In this document: in pieces, positions 7,956 to 13,170 of the stretch
How positions within the stretch are numbered: the stretch's first letter is position 1
How the letters are laid out: every line of letters begins with the position of its first letter
Assembly: GCA_947258465.1 (NCBI GenBank)
Contig: CAMYIQ010000073.1
Span: 1-14,167 of the forward strand
Source: an uncultured Erythrobacter sp.
GTDB lineage: Bacteria; Pseudomonadota; Alphaproteobacteria; Sphingomonadales; Sphingomonadaceae
Direction: 5' to 3'
Length of the DNA stretch: 14,167 bases
The notes under the pieces: model-generated
What the model was told of the DNA's origin: nothing
Seen by the model: only the letters and a program-made list of their open reading frames with translations
Databases searched by the model: none
Made by a program: the position numbers and the translations under genes

Positions 7956-8345
7956 ATGAACAGACTTACGAAATCGATGCTGGCGGCTGCGGCTGTCGCC
8001 ACGGCGCTCGGCGGATTTGCCGCACCTGCATTTGCGCAGCGCGACCCGGCCTATGCTGCGGCACGTGCCGCGGGCCAGGTGGGCGAGAAGATGGATGGCT
8101 ATCTCGGTGTCGTCGGTTCCGAAACTCCGGAGCTCAAGCGGATCGTGAACGATATCAATATCAAGCGCCGCGCGGTGTATTCCGAACGCGCAAAGGCCAA
8201 CAACGCCACGCTCGAGGAATATGCGCTGACCGCGGGTTGCCAGGCGATCCTCGCGACCAAGCCGGGCGAAAAGTATCAGGCGCCCGACGGAAGCTGGCAG
8301 ACGCGCGGTGCAGGCGCGCCGATGCGCGATCCGCGCTGTCCATAA
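7956..8345 (+). CDS. ydbL: YdbL family (DUF1318) periplasmic protein
   Basis: The precursor has 129 residues with a clear signal peptide ending APAFA before Gln28. The mature part shows the DUF1318/YdbL features: an Ala-rich start, GEKMDGYLGVV, then the helix KRIVNDINIKRRAVYSERAKANNATLEEYAL. In E. coli, YdbL is a periplasmic accessory to the YdbH-YnbE pair. The C-terminal ~35 residues (95-129) extend past the usual YdbL core and hold the only two cysteines of the mature protein, Cys95 and Cys128, which could form a disulfide. Start choice: the ATG at 7956 has GGGTGA 4 bases upstream and gives a normal signal peptide; the ATG at 7944 overlaps the ynbE stop by one base and would add MGDT. It is the last gene of the operon; a terminator follows 25 bases after the stop. 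Confidence 0.9.
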   Translation: MNRLTKSMLAAAAVATALGGFAAPAFAQRDPAYAAARAAGQVGEKMDGYLGVVGSETPELKRIVNDINIKRRAVYSERAKANNATLEEYALTAGCQAILATKPGEKYQAPDGSWQTRGAGAPMRDPRCP

Positions 8346-8370
8346 GCCCCGGGGCGCACCGAAAGTCCGA

Positions 8371-8408
8371 AGCCTCTCGGCCCTTCCATGGGGCCGGGAG
8401 GCTTTTTT
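8371..8408 (+). terminator. Rho-independent terminator of the ydbH-ynbE-ydbL operon
   Basis: A 13-bp stem pairs 8371-8383 (AGCCTCTCGGCCC) with 8391-8403, with one G-T wobble and a 7-base loop, and runs straight into six T's (8403-8408). Stem strength and T-run make this a textbook intrinsic terminator. It separates the lipid-transport operon from the ATP synthase operon. Confidence 0.95.
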
Positions 8409-8534
8409 GCGTCATAGAGGCTGTTTCGGAACCTTCCTCTTGTTGACTCCCCACCACCCCCCTTCTAAGGGGGCGGCGCCCTCGGCGGGCAAGTCCGTGC
8501 CCGTGCCGCGCAACCCCCTGAAAAGGAGCAAGGC
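8409..8534 (+). promoter_or_regulatory. Promoter and leader region of the F0 ATP synthase operon
   Basis: The 126 bases between the ydbL terminator and atpI must hold the operon promoter. TTGACT at 8443-8448 is a good -35 match, but the best -10 candidate (TCTAAG at 8464-8469) gives a short 15-base spacer, so the promoter is tentative. Two small hairpins follow: CCCCCT/AGGGGG around a TCTA loop (8458-8473), and CGGGCA/TGCCCG around a 6-base loop (8486-8503). AAGGAG at 8523-8528 is the ribosome-binding site of atpI, 6 bases from its ATG. No riboswitch class was recognised. Confidence 0.5.
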
Positions 8535-8855
8535 ATGAGCGACGACGAACCCGCACGGGAACCAATCGAGGAGGATGCGCGGATCGACGCGCTGGAGAAG
8601 CGGCTTGCGGCCGCCCGTCAGCGTGAAGATGAGCGTAACCGTCCCAAGGCTTCCGGAGCCGATGCGAATTATCGCAGCGGCAACCGGGTGCTGGCGGACC
8701 TCCTTGGCGGGCTTCTTGGCGGTGCGGTGATCGGCTATGCCATCGGGCATTTTACCGATACCAATCCCTGGGGTCTGTTGGTCGGCCTGTTCCTCGGAAT
8801 AGTGGTCGCCTTCAGGAACATTATCCGTGCGGCAAACCAGCGCCCCGACGAATGA
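8535..8855 (+). CDS. atpI: AtpI/AtpZ family ATP synthase accessory protein
   Basis: The protein has 106 residues. A polar, charged N-terminal half (about 1-50, rich in Glu/Arg/Ala, possibly a short helix or coiled coil) is followed by two glycine-rich membrane segments: about 55-73 (LADLLGGLLGGAVIGYAIG) and about 80-95 (WGLLVGLFLGIVVAF). Proteins of this family head bacterial atp operons and are linked to assembly of the c-ring or to ion supply; they are not catalytic and often not essential. The start is well supported by AAGGAG 6 bases upstream. It is the first gene of the F0 operon and lies 54 bases before atpB. Confidence 0.88.
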   Translation: MSDDEPAREPIEEDARIDALEKRLAAARQREDERNRPKASGADANYRSGNRVLADLLGGLLGGAVIGYAIGHFTDTNPWGLLVGLFLGIVVAFRNIIRAANQRPDE

Positions 8856-8856
8856 T

Positions 8857-8876
8857 CCCGAGAAGGGGTTTTCGGG
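8857..8876 (+). other. Intercistronic hairpin between atpI and atpB
   Basis: CCCGAGAA (8857-8864) pairs with TTTTCGGG (8869-8876) around a GGGG loop, an 8-bp stem with one G-T wobble that begins 2 bases after the atpI stop. No T-run follows, so it is not a normal terminator. It could be an mRNA processing or stabilising element that separates atpI expression from that of the core subunits; that role is inference. Confidence 0.45.
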
Positions 8877-8909
8877 GCGTTAGTTACAGGATCTAGGGAC
8901 GAGACAGAC

Positions 8910-9698
8910 GTGGCAGCCGAGCAGGCCAAAGTCGATCCGATGTACCAGTTCACCATCGAACCGCTCGCCGGTTCGAGCGGTTGGGAACTGGCTGGGTACA
9001 ATATCGCCTTCACCAACAGCGCATTGTGGATGCTGATCACCACGGTGGTCCTATTCCTCTTCGTGCTGGGCGGCATGAAGCGCGAGCTGGTGCCGGGGCG
9101 CTGGCAGATGATGGTGGAGTCCTTCACCGGCTTCATCGACAACATGCTGGAAGCCAATATCGGCAAGGCAGGGCGCAAATACGTGCCCTATGTCTTCAGC
9201 CTGTTCATGTTCATCCTGTTCGCCAACCTTTTGGGCCTTCTGCCGCTGGGCATTTTTGGGCTGCACCCGTTTACCTTCACCAGCCATTTCACCGTTACCG
9301 GCGTGCTTGCGATCATCAGCTTTTCGATCGTGCTGCTGGTCGGCTTCTGGAAACACGGCCTCCACTTCTTCAGTCTGTTCGTGCCGCATGGCACGCCGCT
9401 GCCGATGGTTCCGGTGATCGCGCCGATCGAGTTCATCTCTTTCATGGTGCGTCCGTTCAGCCTCGGCCTGCGTCTGTTCGTCGCCATGATGGCCGGTCAC
9501 GTCTTGCTCGAAGTGCTGTCGAGCTTCGTGATCGACGGCACCAATGCCGGCGCCACTTTCGGCCTTATGGTCGGCCTGCCGAGCTTTATCCTGATGATCG
9601 GTATCTGCGCTCTCGAGCTGCTGGTGGCGGGCATTCAAGCCTACGTCTTCGCTCTTCTGACGTCGTTGTATATCAACGACGCCGAGAACCTTCACTAA
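8910..9698 (+). CDS. atpB: F0F1 ATP synthase subunit a
   Basis: Subunit a (262 residues) forms the two proton half-channels of the membrane F0 motor beside the c-ring. The essential channel arginine is Arg188 in PFSLGLRLFVAMMAGH, matching E. coli Arg210. There are five to six hydrophobic helices: about 33-51, 87-110, 123-141, 176-205 and 212-250. The N-terminal segment KVDPMYQF is typical of alphaproteobacterial subunit a. The start is a GTG at 8910 with AGGG about 10 bases upstream; an in-frame ATG at 8940 has no ribosome-binding site and would delete conserved residues. atpE follows after 36 bases. Confidence 0.97.
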   Translation: MAAEQAKVDPMYQFTIEPLAGSSGWELAGYNIAFTNSALWMLITTVVLFLFVLGGMKRELVPGRWQMMVESFTGFIDNMLEANIGKAGRKYVPYVFSLFMFILFANLLGLLPLGIFGLHPFTFTSHFTVTGVLAIISFSIVLLVGFWKHGLHFFSLFVPHGTPLPMVPVIAPIEFISFMVRPFSLGLRLFVAMMAGHVLLEVLSSFVIDGTNAGATFGLMVGLPSFILMIGICALELLVAGIQAYVFALLTSLYINDAENLH

Positions 9699-9734
9699 GT
9701 CCTCAATTTACACGTTTTTCCAAAGGAGTTTGTC

Positions 9735-9962
9735 ATGGAAATGGAAGCCGCAAAGCTCATCGGCGCTGGTCTTGCTGCAATCGGTGCCGGTATGGCCGCG
9801 ATCGGCGTGGGTAACGTCTTCGGTTCGTTCCTCGAAAGCGCCCTGCGCAACCCGGGTGCGGCAGACGGCCAGCAGGGCCGCCTGTTCATCGGCTTCGCCG
9901 CTGCCGAGCTTCTCGGTCTGCTGGCGTTCGTCGTTGCGATGATCCTGATCTTCGTCGCCTAA
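9735..9962 (+). CDS. atpE: F0F1 ATP synthase subunit c
   Basis: The 75-residue proteolipid forms the rotating c-ring. It is a two-helix hairpin: helix 1 (about 7-33) has the glycine-repeat packing motif (GAGLAAIGAGMAAIGVG), the polar loop contains Arg38-Asn39-Pro40, and helix 2 (about 50-74) carries the proton-binding carboxylate Glu58 in GFAAAELLGLLAF. A glutamate here is normal for alphaproteobacteria (aspartate in E. coli). I see no combination of residues that would mark a sodium-binding ring, so it should be proton-driven. The ribosome-binding site AAAGGAG sits 6 bases upstream (9722-9728), the best-placed in the operon, fitting the high copy number needed. A strong hairpin follows 19 bases after the stop. 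Confidence 0.98.
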   Translation: MEMEAAKLIGAGLAAIGAGMAAIGVGNVFGSFLESALRNPGAADGQQGRLFIGFAAAELLGLLAFVVAMILIFVA

Positions 9963-9981
9963 GCACGACTACCGATTTTGC

Positions 9982-10006
9982 GCCGGTCGGGATCGTCCCG
10001 GCCGGC
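9982..10006 (+). other. Strong intercistronic hairpin after atpE
   Basis: GCCGGTCGGGA (9982-9992) pairs with TCCCGGCCGGC (9996-10006) around a three-base TCG loop: 11 bp, nearly all G-C, with one G-T wobble. No T-run follows, so full termination is unlikely. Its position directly behind the c-subunit gene suggests a 3' stabiliser or partial attenuator that raises c over b'/b output. The structure is plain in the sequence; the role is inferred. Confidence 0.7.
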
Positions 10007-10041
10007 CCATGAATTTTCGTACCCGCCTTTCGAGAGCTGCA

Positions 10042-10536
10042 ATGCCACAGATAGCACAGCTTGCCGAAACATGGTCCAGTCAGGTTTTCTGGCTGCTGGT
10101 CTTTTTCGGCATCACTTTCTTCGTCATCGGCAAGGGCATGGTGCCCAAGGTGATGGAAACCGTCGCCCAGCGTGACGGCCAGATCGCCGCCGACCTCGCC
10201 GCTGCCAAGGCTGCGCGCGACGCCGCCGACGAGCAGGAAGACGCCTGGCGGGTGCGCGAGAACGAAAACCGCGCCGCCGCGCAGGCGATCGTCGCCAAGG
10301 CCAAGGACGAGGCCGCGGCCAAGTCTGAAACCAAATTGAAAGCGGCGCAGACGCGGCTCGACAAGAAACTGTCCGAGGCCGAAACCCGCATTGCCGAGGC
10401 GCGCGCTGCCGCGCTGACCGAAGTGGAAGCGGTCGCGGTGGAAGCGGCACAGGACATCGTCAAAACGCTTGCGGGCGTGAAGGTGACCAAGCCGACCGCA
10501 TCGAAGGCTGTGAAGGAGGCGATGGCCAATGGCTAA
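10042..10536 (+). CDS. atpX: F0F1 ATP synthase subunit b' (second b-type stator subunit)
   Basis: The protein has 164 residues. It has one N-terminal membrane helix (about 16-32, FWLLVFFGITFFVIGKG), then MVPKVMETVAQRDGQIAADL and a long Ala/Glu/Lys/Arg-rich coiled coil to about residue 150. In alphaproteobacteria the peripheral stalk is a b/b' heterodimer, in place of the b2 homodimer of E. coli, and this gene occupies the b' place between c and b. I chose the ATG at 10042 because the protein then opens MPQIAQLAETW as in relatives and GAGAG lies about 6 bases upstream. The ATG at 10009 overlaps no ribosome-binding site and would add 11 atypical residues. The last 8 bases overlap atpF, so the two stalk subunits are translationally coupled. 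Confidence 0.95.
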   Translation: MPQIAQLAETWSSQVFWLLVFFGITFFVIGKGMVPKVMETVAQRDGQIAADLAAAKAARDAADEQEDAWRVRENENRAAAQAIVAKAKDEAAAKSETKLKAAQTRLDKKLSEAETRIAEARAAALTEVEAVAVEAAQDIVKTLAGVKVTKPTASKAVKEAMANG

Positions 10537-11107
10537 TCCCACATCCCAGCTTCCCGAAGTGATCGCCACCGAAGCCGCGCAGGTCGCTGTCGAGATCGAC
10601 GCCGGTGCGGGCAAGCATGTCGAACCCGAACTGTGGGGTCTGGCACCCTTCCAGATCGTCTCGATTTCGATGCTGGTCCTGCTGTTGATCGCTTTCTTCG
10701 GCGGCAAGGTTCACAAGACGATTGGCGGTGGGCTCGATGGCAAGATCGCCGCGATCAAGGAACAGCTCGACGAAGCCAAGCAATTGCGCGCCGAGGCCGA
10801 AGCGCTGCGGCAGGAATATGCCGACAAGATCGCCGGTGCCGAGAAGGACGCGGAAGCCATGCTTGCCAATGCGCAGCATGAAGCCGACGCCCTGCTGGAA
10901 AAGGCGGAGGCCGACAGCAAGGCGATGGTCGAGCGCCGCAAGCGCATGGCCGAGGACAAGATCGCCGCTGCCGAGCGCGAAGCGATCGAGGACGTGCGCA
11001 ACCGCGCCGTCAACGCGGCGACCGACGCCAGCCGCAAGCTGATCGCTGCCAAGCACGACGCAGATGCCGACAAGGCGCTGGCCGACAAGGTGATCGCCGG
11101 GATCTGA
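10529..11107 (+). CDS. atpF: F0F1 ATP synthase subunit b
   Basis: The protein has 192 residues. A ~35-residue polar N-terminal extension precedes the membrane helix (about 40-60, PFQIVSISMLVLLLIAFFGG). The rest is a long charged coiled coil with many Ala/Glu/Lys/Arg heptads, ending in a helical segment DADADKALADKVIAGI. It pairs with b' to hold F1 still against the turning c-ring. The start at 10529 has AAGGAGG 9 bases upstream, inside the end of the b' gene. It is the last gene of the F0 operon; the F1 genes (atpHAGDC) are not next to it, which is the usual split in alphaproteobacteria. A terminator begins 24 bases after the stop. Confidence 0.95.
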   Translation: MANPTSQLPEVIATEAAQVAVEIDAGAGKHVEPELWGLAPFQIVSISMLVLLLIAFFGGKVHKTIGGGLDGKIAAIKEQLDEAKQLRAEAEALRQEYADKIAGAEKDAEAMLANAQHEADALLEKAEADSKAMVERRKRMAEDKIAAAEREAIEDVRNRAVNAATDASRKLIAAKHDADADKALADKVIAGI

Positions 11108-11131
11108 TCCGCGGCAATCCCAGAGCTTTCG

Positions 11132-11161
11132 AAGGGGCGGTCCTGCGGGGCCGCCCTTTTT
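11132..11161 (+). terminator. Rho-independent terminator of the F0 operon
   Basis: GGGCGGTCC pairs with GGGCCGCCC around a four-base loop, a 9-bp stem with one G-T wobble, flanked by AA on the left and a T-run (11157-11161) on the right. It lies just after atpF and is oriented for the rightward operon. Confidence 0.9.
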
Positions 11162-11172
11162 GTGTGTCGCGA

Positions 11173-11192
11173 GTCCCGGCGAAGGCCGGGAC
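11173..11192. repeat. Single hairpin unit of a dispersed palindromic repeat
   Basis: GTCCCGGC (11173-11180) and GCCGGGAC (11185-11192) form a perfect 8-bp stem with a GAAG loop. Size, loop position and sequence match the hairpin at 13054-13073 (15 of 20 bases the same). Four of the five differences form two compensatory pair changes: G-C to A-T at the outermost pair and at the sixth pair. This reads as one unit of a REP-like family common between sphingomonad genes. It lies 12 bases beyond the F0 terminator. Confidence 0.65.
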
Positions 11193-11223
11193 CTCAGGCT
11201 CACCGAGTACCAAACTTCCCGAG

Positions 11224-11241
11224 GCTCCCGTGCACGGGAGC
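11224..11241. terminator. 18-bp perfect palindrome in the atpF / oxidoreductase convergent gap
   Basis: GCTCCCGTGCACGGGAGC is identical to its own reverse complement. Read on the minus strand it starts 6 bases after the oxidoreductase stop and can extend by three more pairs (CGA/TCG) with a one-base bulge. No T-run follows on either strand, so if it ends transcription it is a weak terminator. It could also be a binding site for a dimeric protein. Terminator is the simplest reading from position. Confidence 0.4.
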
Positions 11242-11246
11242 TCGTG

Positions 11247-12212
11247 CTAGGGCTCGAGTACGAGTTTCCCGATGATCTCGCCGCGCTGCATGGCCTCGAA
11301 GGCCGCCTGCCAGGCGGTGAGGGGAAGGGTGCGATCGATATACGGGCTGATCCGCCCCTCGGCTGCCAATCGGTCGACCGCTTCGGCGATGCGTGCGCCG
11401 CGATCGGGGAAGCGCCGCGCATATTCGCCCGCGCGCACGCCGACCACCGAGAAGCCCTTGATCAGCGGGATGTTGACCGCGATCTCTGGAATGCGGCCCG
11501 ATACGAAGCCGATCACCAGCAGCTTGCCGCCAAAGGCCACGCAGCGCGTGCTTTCGTCGAATACGTCGCCGCCGATGGGATCGTAGACGAGGTCGCACAG
11601 CTTCCCGTCGGTAAGGGTCGCGATGTCGTCGCGAAACCGGCCGGTGTTGAGGATCACCGCATCGGGCTGCGCGATTCTGCGTATAGGTTCGATCTTATCC
11701 TCGCGATGCGTCGCCGCGATGACCTTGGCGCCGAGCGCGCGGGCGAGGTCGCAGGCAGCCAAGCCCACGCCGCCGCTTGCGCCATGGACTAGCACGGTCT
11801 GCCCTGCCGTAAGCCCGCCGATCTCGACCAGCGCGACATAGGCGGTGTGATAGGCCGCCCCCATCGCCGCTGCGGTGCTGAAATCGAGACCATGAGGGAT
11901 CTTGCGCAAGGCGGACGCGGACAGCGCGACATATTCGGCAAAGGCACCCGTCTTCGCCCCGCCACGTACTCTGTCGCCCGGCATGAAGCCGCTATCCGCA
12001 GGCGCCTCGACCACTTCGCCTGCCATTTCGAGGCCGGAGACGAAGGGAAGCTCGGGTTTGAACTGGTATTTGCCCTGCGTCATCAGCAAGTCGGGATAGT
12101 TGAGCGAAGCCGATCGCACACGCACCAGCACCTCGCCTTCGGGCCGCTCGATCTCGGCCAGCTCGACGCCGGAAAGGTCGAGCGATAACTGCCTGACCAG
12201 GACCGCCTTCAT
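11247..12212 (-). CDS. Zinc-free MDR family NADPH:quinone oxidoreductase
   Basis: The protein has 321 residues, the usual length of the quinone oxidoreductase/zeta-crystallin branch of the medium-chain dehydrogenases. A GroES-like N-terminal domain (about 1-115) has SLNYPDLLMTQGKYQ and GLEMAGEVV. The Rossmann domain has the nucleotide motif VLVHGASGGVGLAA (141-154), and C-terminal GEIIGKLVL closes the fold. The zinc-binding cysteines of alcohol dehydrogenases are absent, as expected for a reductase that uses NADPH to reduce quinones or other enones. The exact substrate cannot be told. The ATG at 12212 begins 5 bases after the gloB stop (TGACCCCGATG) with no good ribosome-binding site, so it is probably translated by coupling to gloB. 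The frame extends upstream to 12281, but that part overlaps gloB and is not family-like. Confidence 0.9.
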   Translation of the reverse strand: MKAVLVRQLSLDLSGVELAEIERPEGEVLVRVRSASLNYPDLLMTQGKYQFKPELPFVSGLEMAGEVVEAPADSGFMPGDRVRGGAKTGAFAEYVALSASALRKIPHGLDFSTAAAMGAAYHTAYVALVEIGGLTAGQTVLVHGASGGVGLAACDLARALGAKVIAATHREDKIEPIRRIAQPDAVILNTGRFRDDIATLTDGKLCDLVYDPIGGDVFDESTRCVAFGGKLLVIGFVSGRIPEIAVNIPLIKGFSVVGVRAGEYARRFPDRGARIAEAVDRLAAEGRISPYIDRTLPLTAWQAAFEAMQRGEIIGKLVLEP

Positions 12213-12217
12213 CGGGG

Positions 12218-12973
12218 TCAGAAATGATCCTTGGCAGTGCGCAGGGCGGCGAAAGTTTCCGCCGGACTGGCGCCACCCCACCGATCGCGCAGATCGGCTT
12301 CGTCGGCGCGCAGGAAGGGATTAGTCGCCAGTTCGCGTGAGAGCACCGTCGGGACGGTCGGTTCGCCTCTTGCACGCTTGTCGTCGATCCGCGCGGCGTA
12401 GAGCCGCAATTCGGCATTGTCAGGGTCGGCATGAAGCGCGAACTTGGCGTTCGCCTGCGTATATTCATGTGCGCAATAGAGCAGCGTGTTATCGGGCAGA
12501 TTCCGAATGCGATCAATGCTGTTCCAGAACTGTTCCGGCACGCCTTCGAACATCCGGCCGCAGCCGAGCGCGAAGACGCTGTCGCCGACGAAAGCCATAT
12601 CGGCCTCGGCGATATGATACGCGATATGGCCATTGGTGTGGCCGGAGACGTCGATCACGCGGGCAGACCACTCGCCAAGCGAGACGCTGTCGCCATTCCC
12701 GACCACGCGGTCGATCGGACCGAGCTTTTCGACTTCCCTGGGGGCGACCACCGTCGCGCCGGTCGCCTCGACGATGGTCTTGTTTCCGCCCGCGTGATCT
12801 GGATGCCAATGCGTGTTCCAGATCTGCGTGATTTCCCAGCCCTTGGCCTCCGCCTGCCTGAGGTATTCCGAGCCGTCGGGCGTATCGATCGCCGCAGTCT
12901 CGCCGCTATCGGGATCGTGGAGGAGAAATCCGTAATTGTCGGACAGGCAGGGGAATTGGTGAACTTCGAGCAT
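12218..12973 (-). CDS. gloB: Hydroxyacylglutathione hydrolase (glyoxalase II)
   Basis: The protein has 251 residues from the ATG at 12973; a TTG at 12982 would add three. It is a metallo-beta-lactamase-fold enzyme that hydrolyses S-lactoylglutathione to lactate and glutathione, the second step of methylglyoxal detoxification. All metal ligands are present: THWHPDH (His55, His57, Asp59, His60), His112 in SGHTNGH, the bridging Asp131 in FVGDSVF and His169 in YCAHEYT. The glyoxalase II marks GCGRMFEG and AHEYTQANAKFA, and a C-terminal helical HAGH-type domain with ELATNPFLR, separate it from other members of the fold. It is the first gene of a two-gene unit with the quinone oxidoreductase. No clear ribosome-binding site is seen. 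Only 33 bases separate the start from the rpsA terminator hairpin, so its promoter must lie in or behind that hairpin. Confidence 0.96.
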   Translation of the reverse strand: MLEVHQFPCLSDNYGFLLHDPDSGETAAIDTPDGSEYLRQAEAKGWEITQIWNTHWHPDHAGGNKTIVEATGATVVAPREVEKLGPIDRVVGNGDSVSLGEWSARVIDVSGHTNGHIAYHIAEADMAFVGDSVFALGCGRMFEGVPEQFWNSIDRIRNLPDNTLLYCAHEYTQANAKFALHADPDNAELRLYAARIDDKRARGEPTVPTVLSRELATNPFLRADEADLRDRWGGASPAETFAALRTAKDHF

Positions 12974-13000
12974 GGCGGGCAAGGTAAGCGCTGCCGCGCC

Positions 13001-13040
13001 AAAGGGAAAGGCCCGCCTGCCGGAGTGGCAAGCGGGCCTT
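13001..13040 (-). terminator. Terminator for rpsA
   Basis: AAGGCCCGC and TGCC (13008-13021) pair with GGCA and GCGGGCCTT (13027-13040): a 9-bp stem, one mismatch, then 4 bp around a GGAGT loop. On the minus strand the hairpin is followed by TCCCTTT (13001-13007), a broken T-run. It ends leftward transcription from rpsA, though it lies 130 bases past the rpsA stop because a repeat element sits in between. Confidence 0.8.
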
Positions 13041-13049
13041 CCTCTGTCT

Positions 13050-13130
13050 CGTCATCCCAGCGTAGGCTGGGATCGCTGTCGACACTCTCGGACTATGTCG
13101 CCCGAGATCCCCGCTTTCGCGAGGATGACG
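13050..13130. repeat. Bipartite inverted-repeat element (REP/BIME-like)
   Basis: The 27-base ends (13050-13076 and 13104-13130) are inverted copies of each other, matching at 21 of 27 positions and starting CGTCATCC. Each end also folds alone into an 8-bp stem with a 4-base loop: ATCCCAGC-GTAG-GCTGGGAT (13054-13073, perfect) and ATCCCCGC-TTTC-GCGAGGAT (13107-13126, one mismatch). A 27-base unpaired centre separates them. No open frame or transposase is inside. This is the layout of bacterial interspersed palindromic elements; a related single unit is at 11173-11192. Confidence 0.75.
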
Positions 13131-13170
13131 TTTCGCTAGGCACCCGCGTGGCGGGCACCAAGCTGCATCG

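Noticed and set aside
7804..8016. Identical 13-base GCGCTCGGCGGAT in the ynbE and ydbL signal sequences, 200 bases apart
   Set aside because: Both encode the Ala-Leu-Gly-Gly end of a signal peptide with the favoured codons; flanking bases differ, so coincidence of composition is enough to explain it.
8910..11107. Missing F1 genes after the F0 operon as a sign of rearrangement
   Set aside because: Separate F0 and F1 operons are the normal state in alphaproteobacteria.
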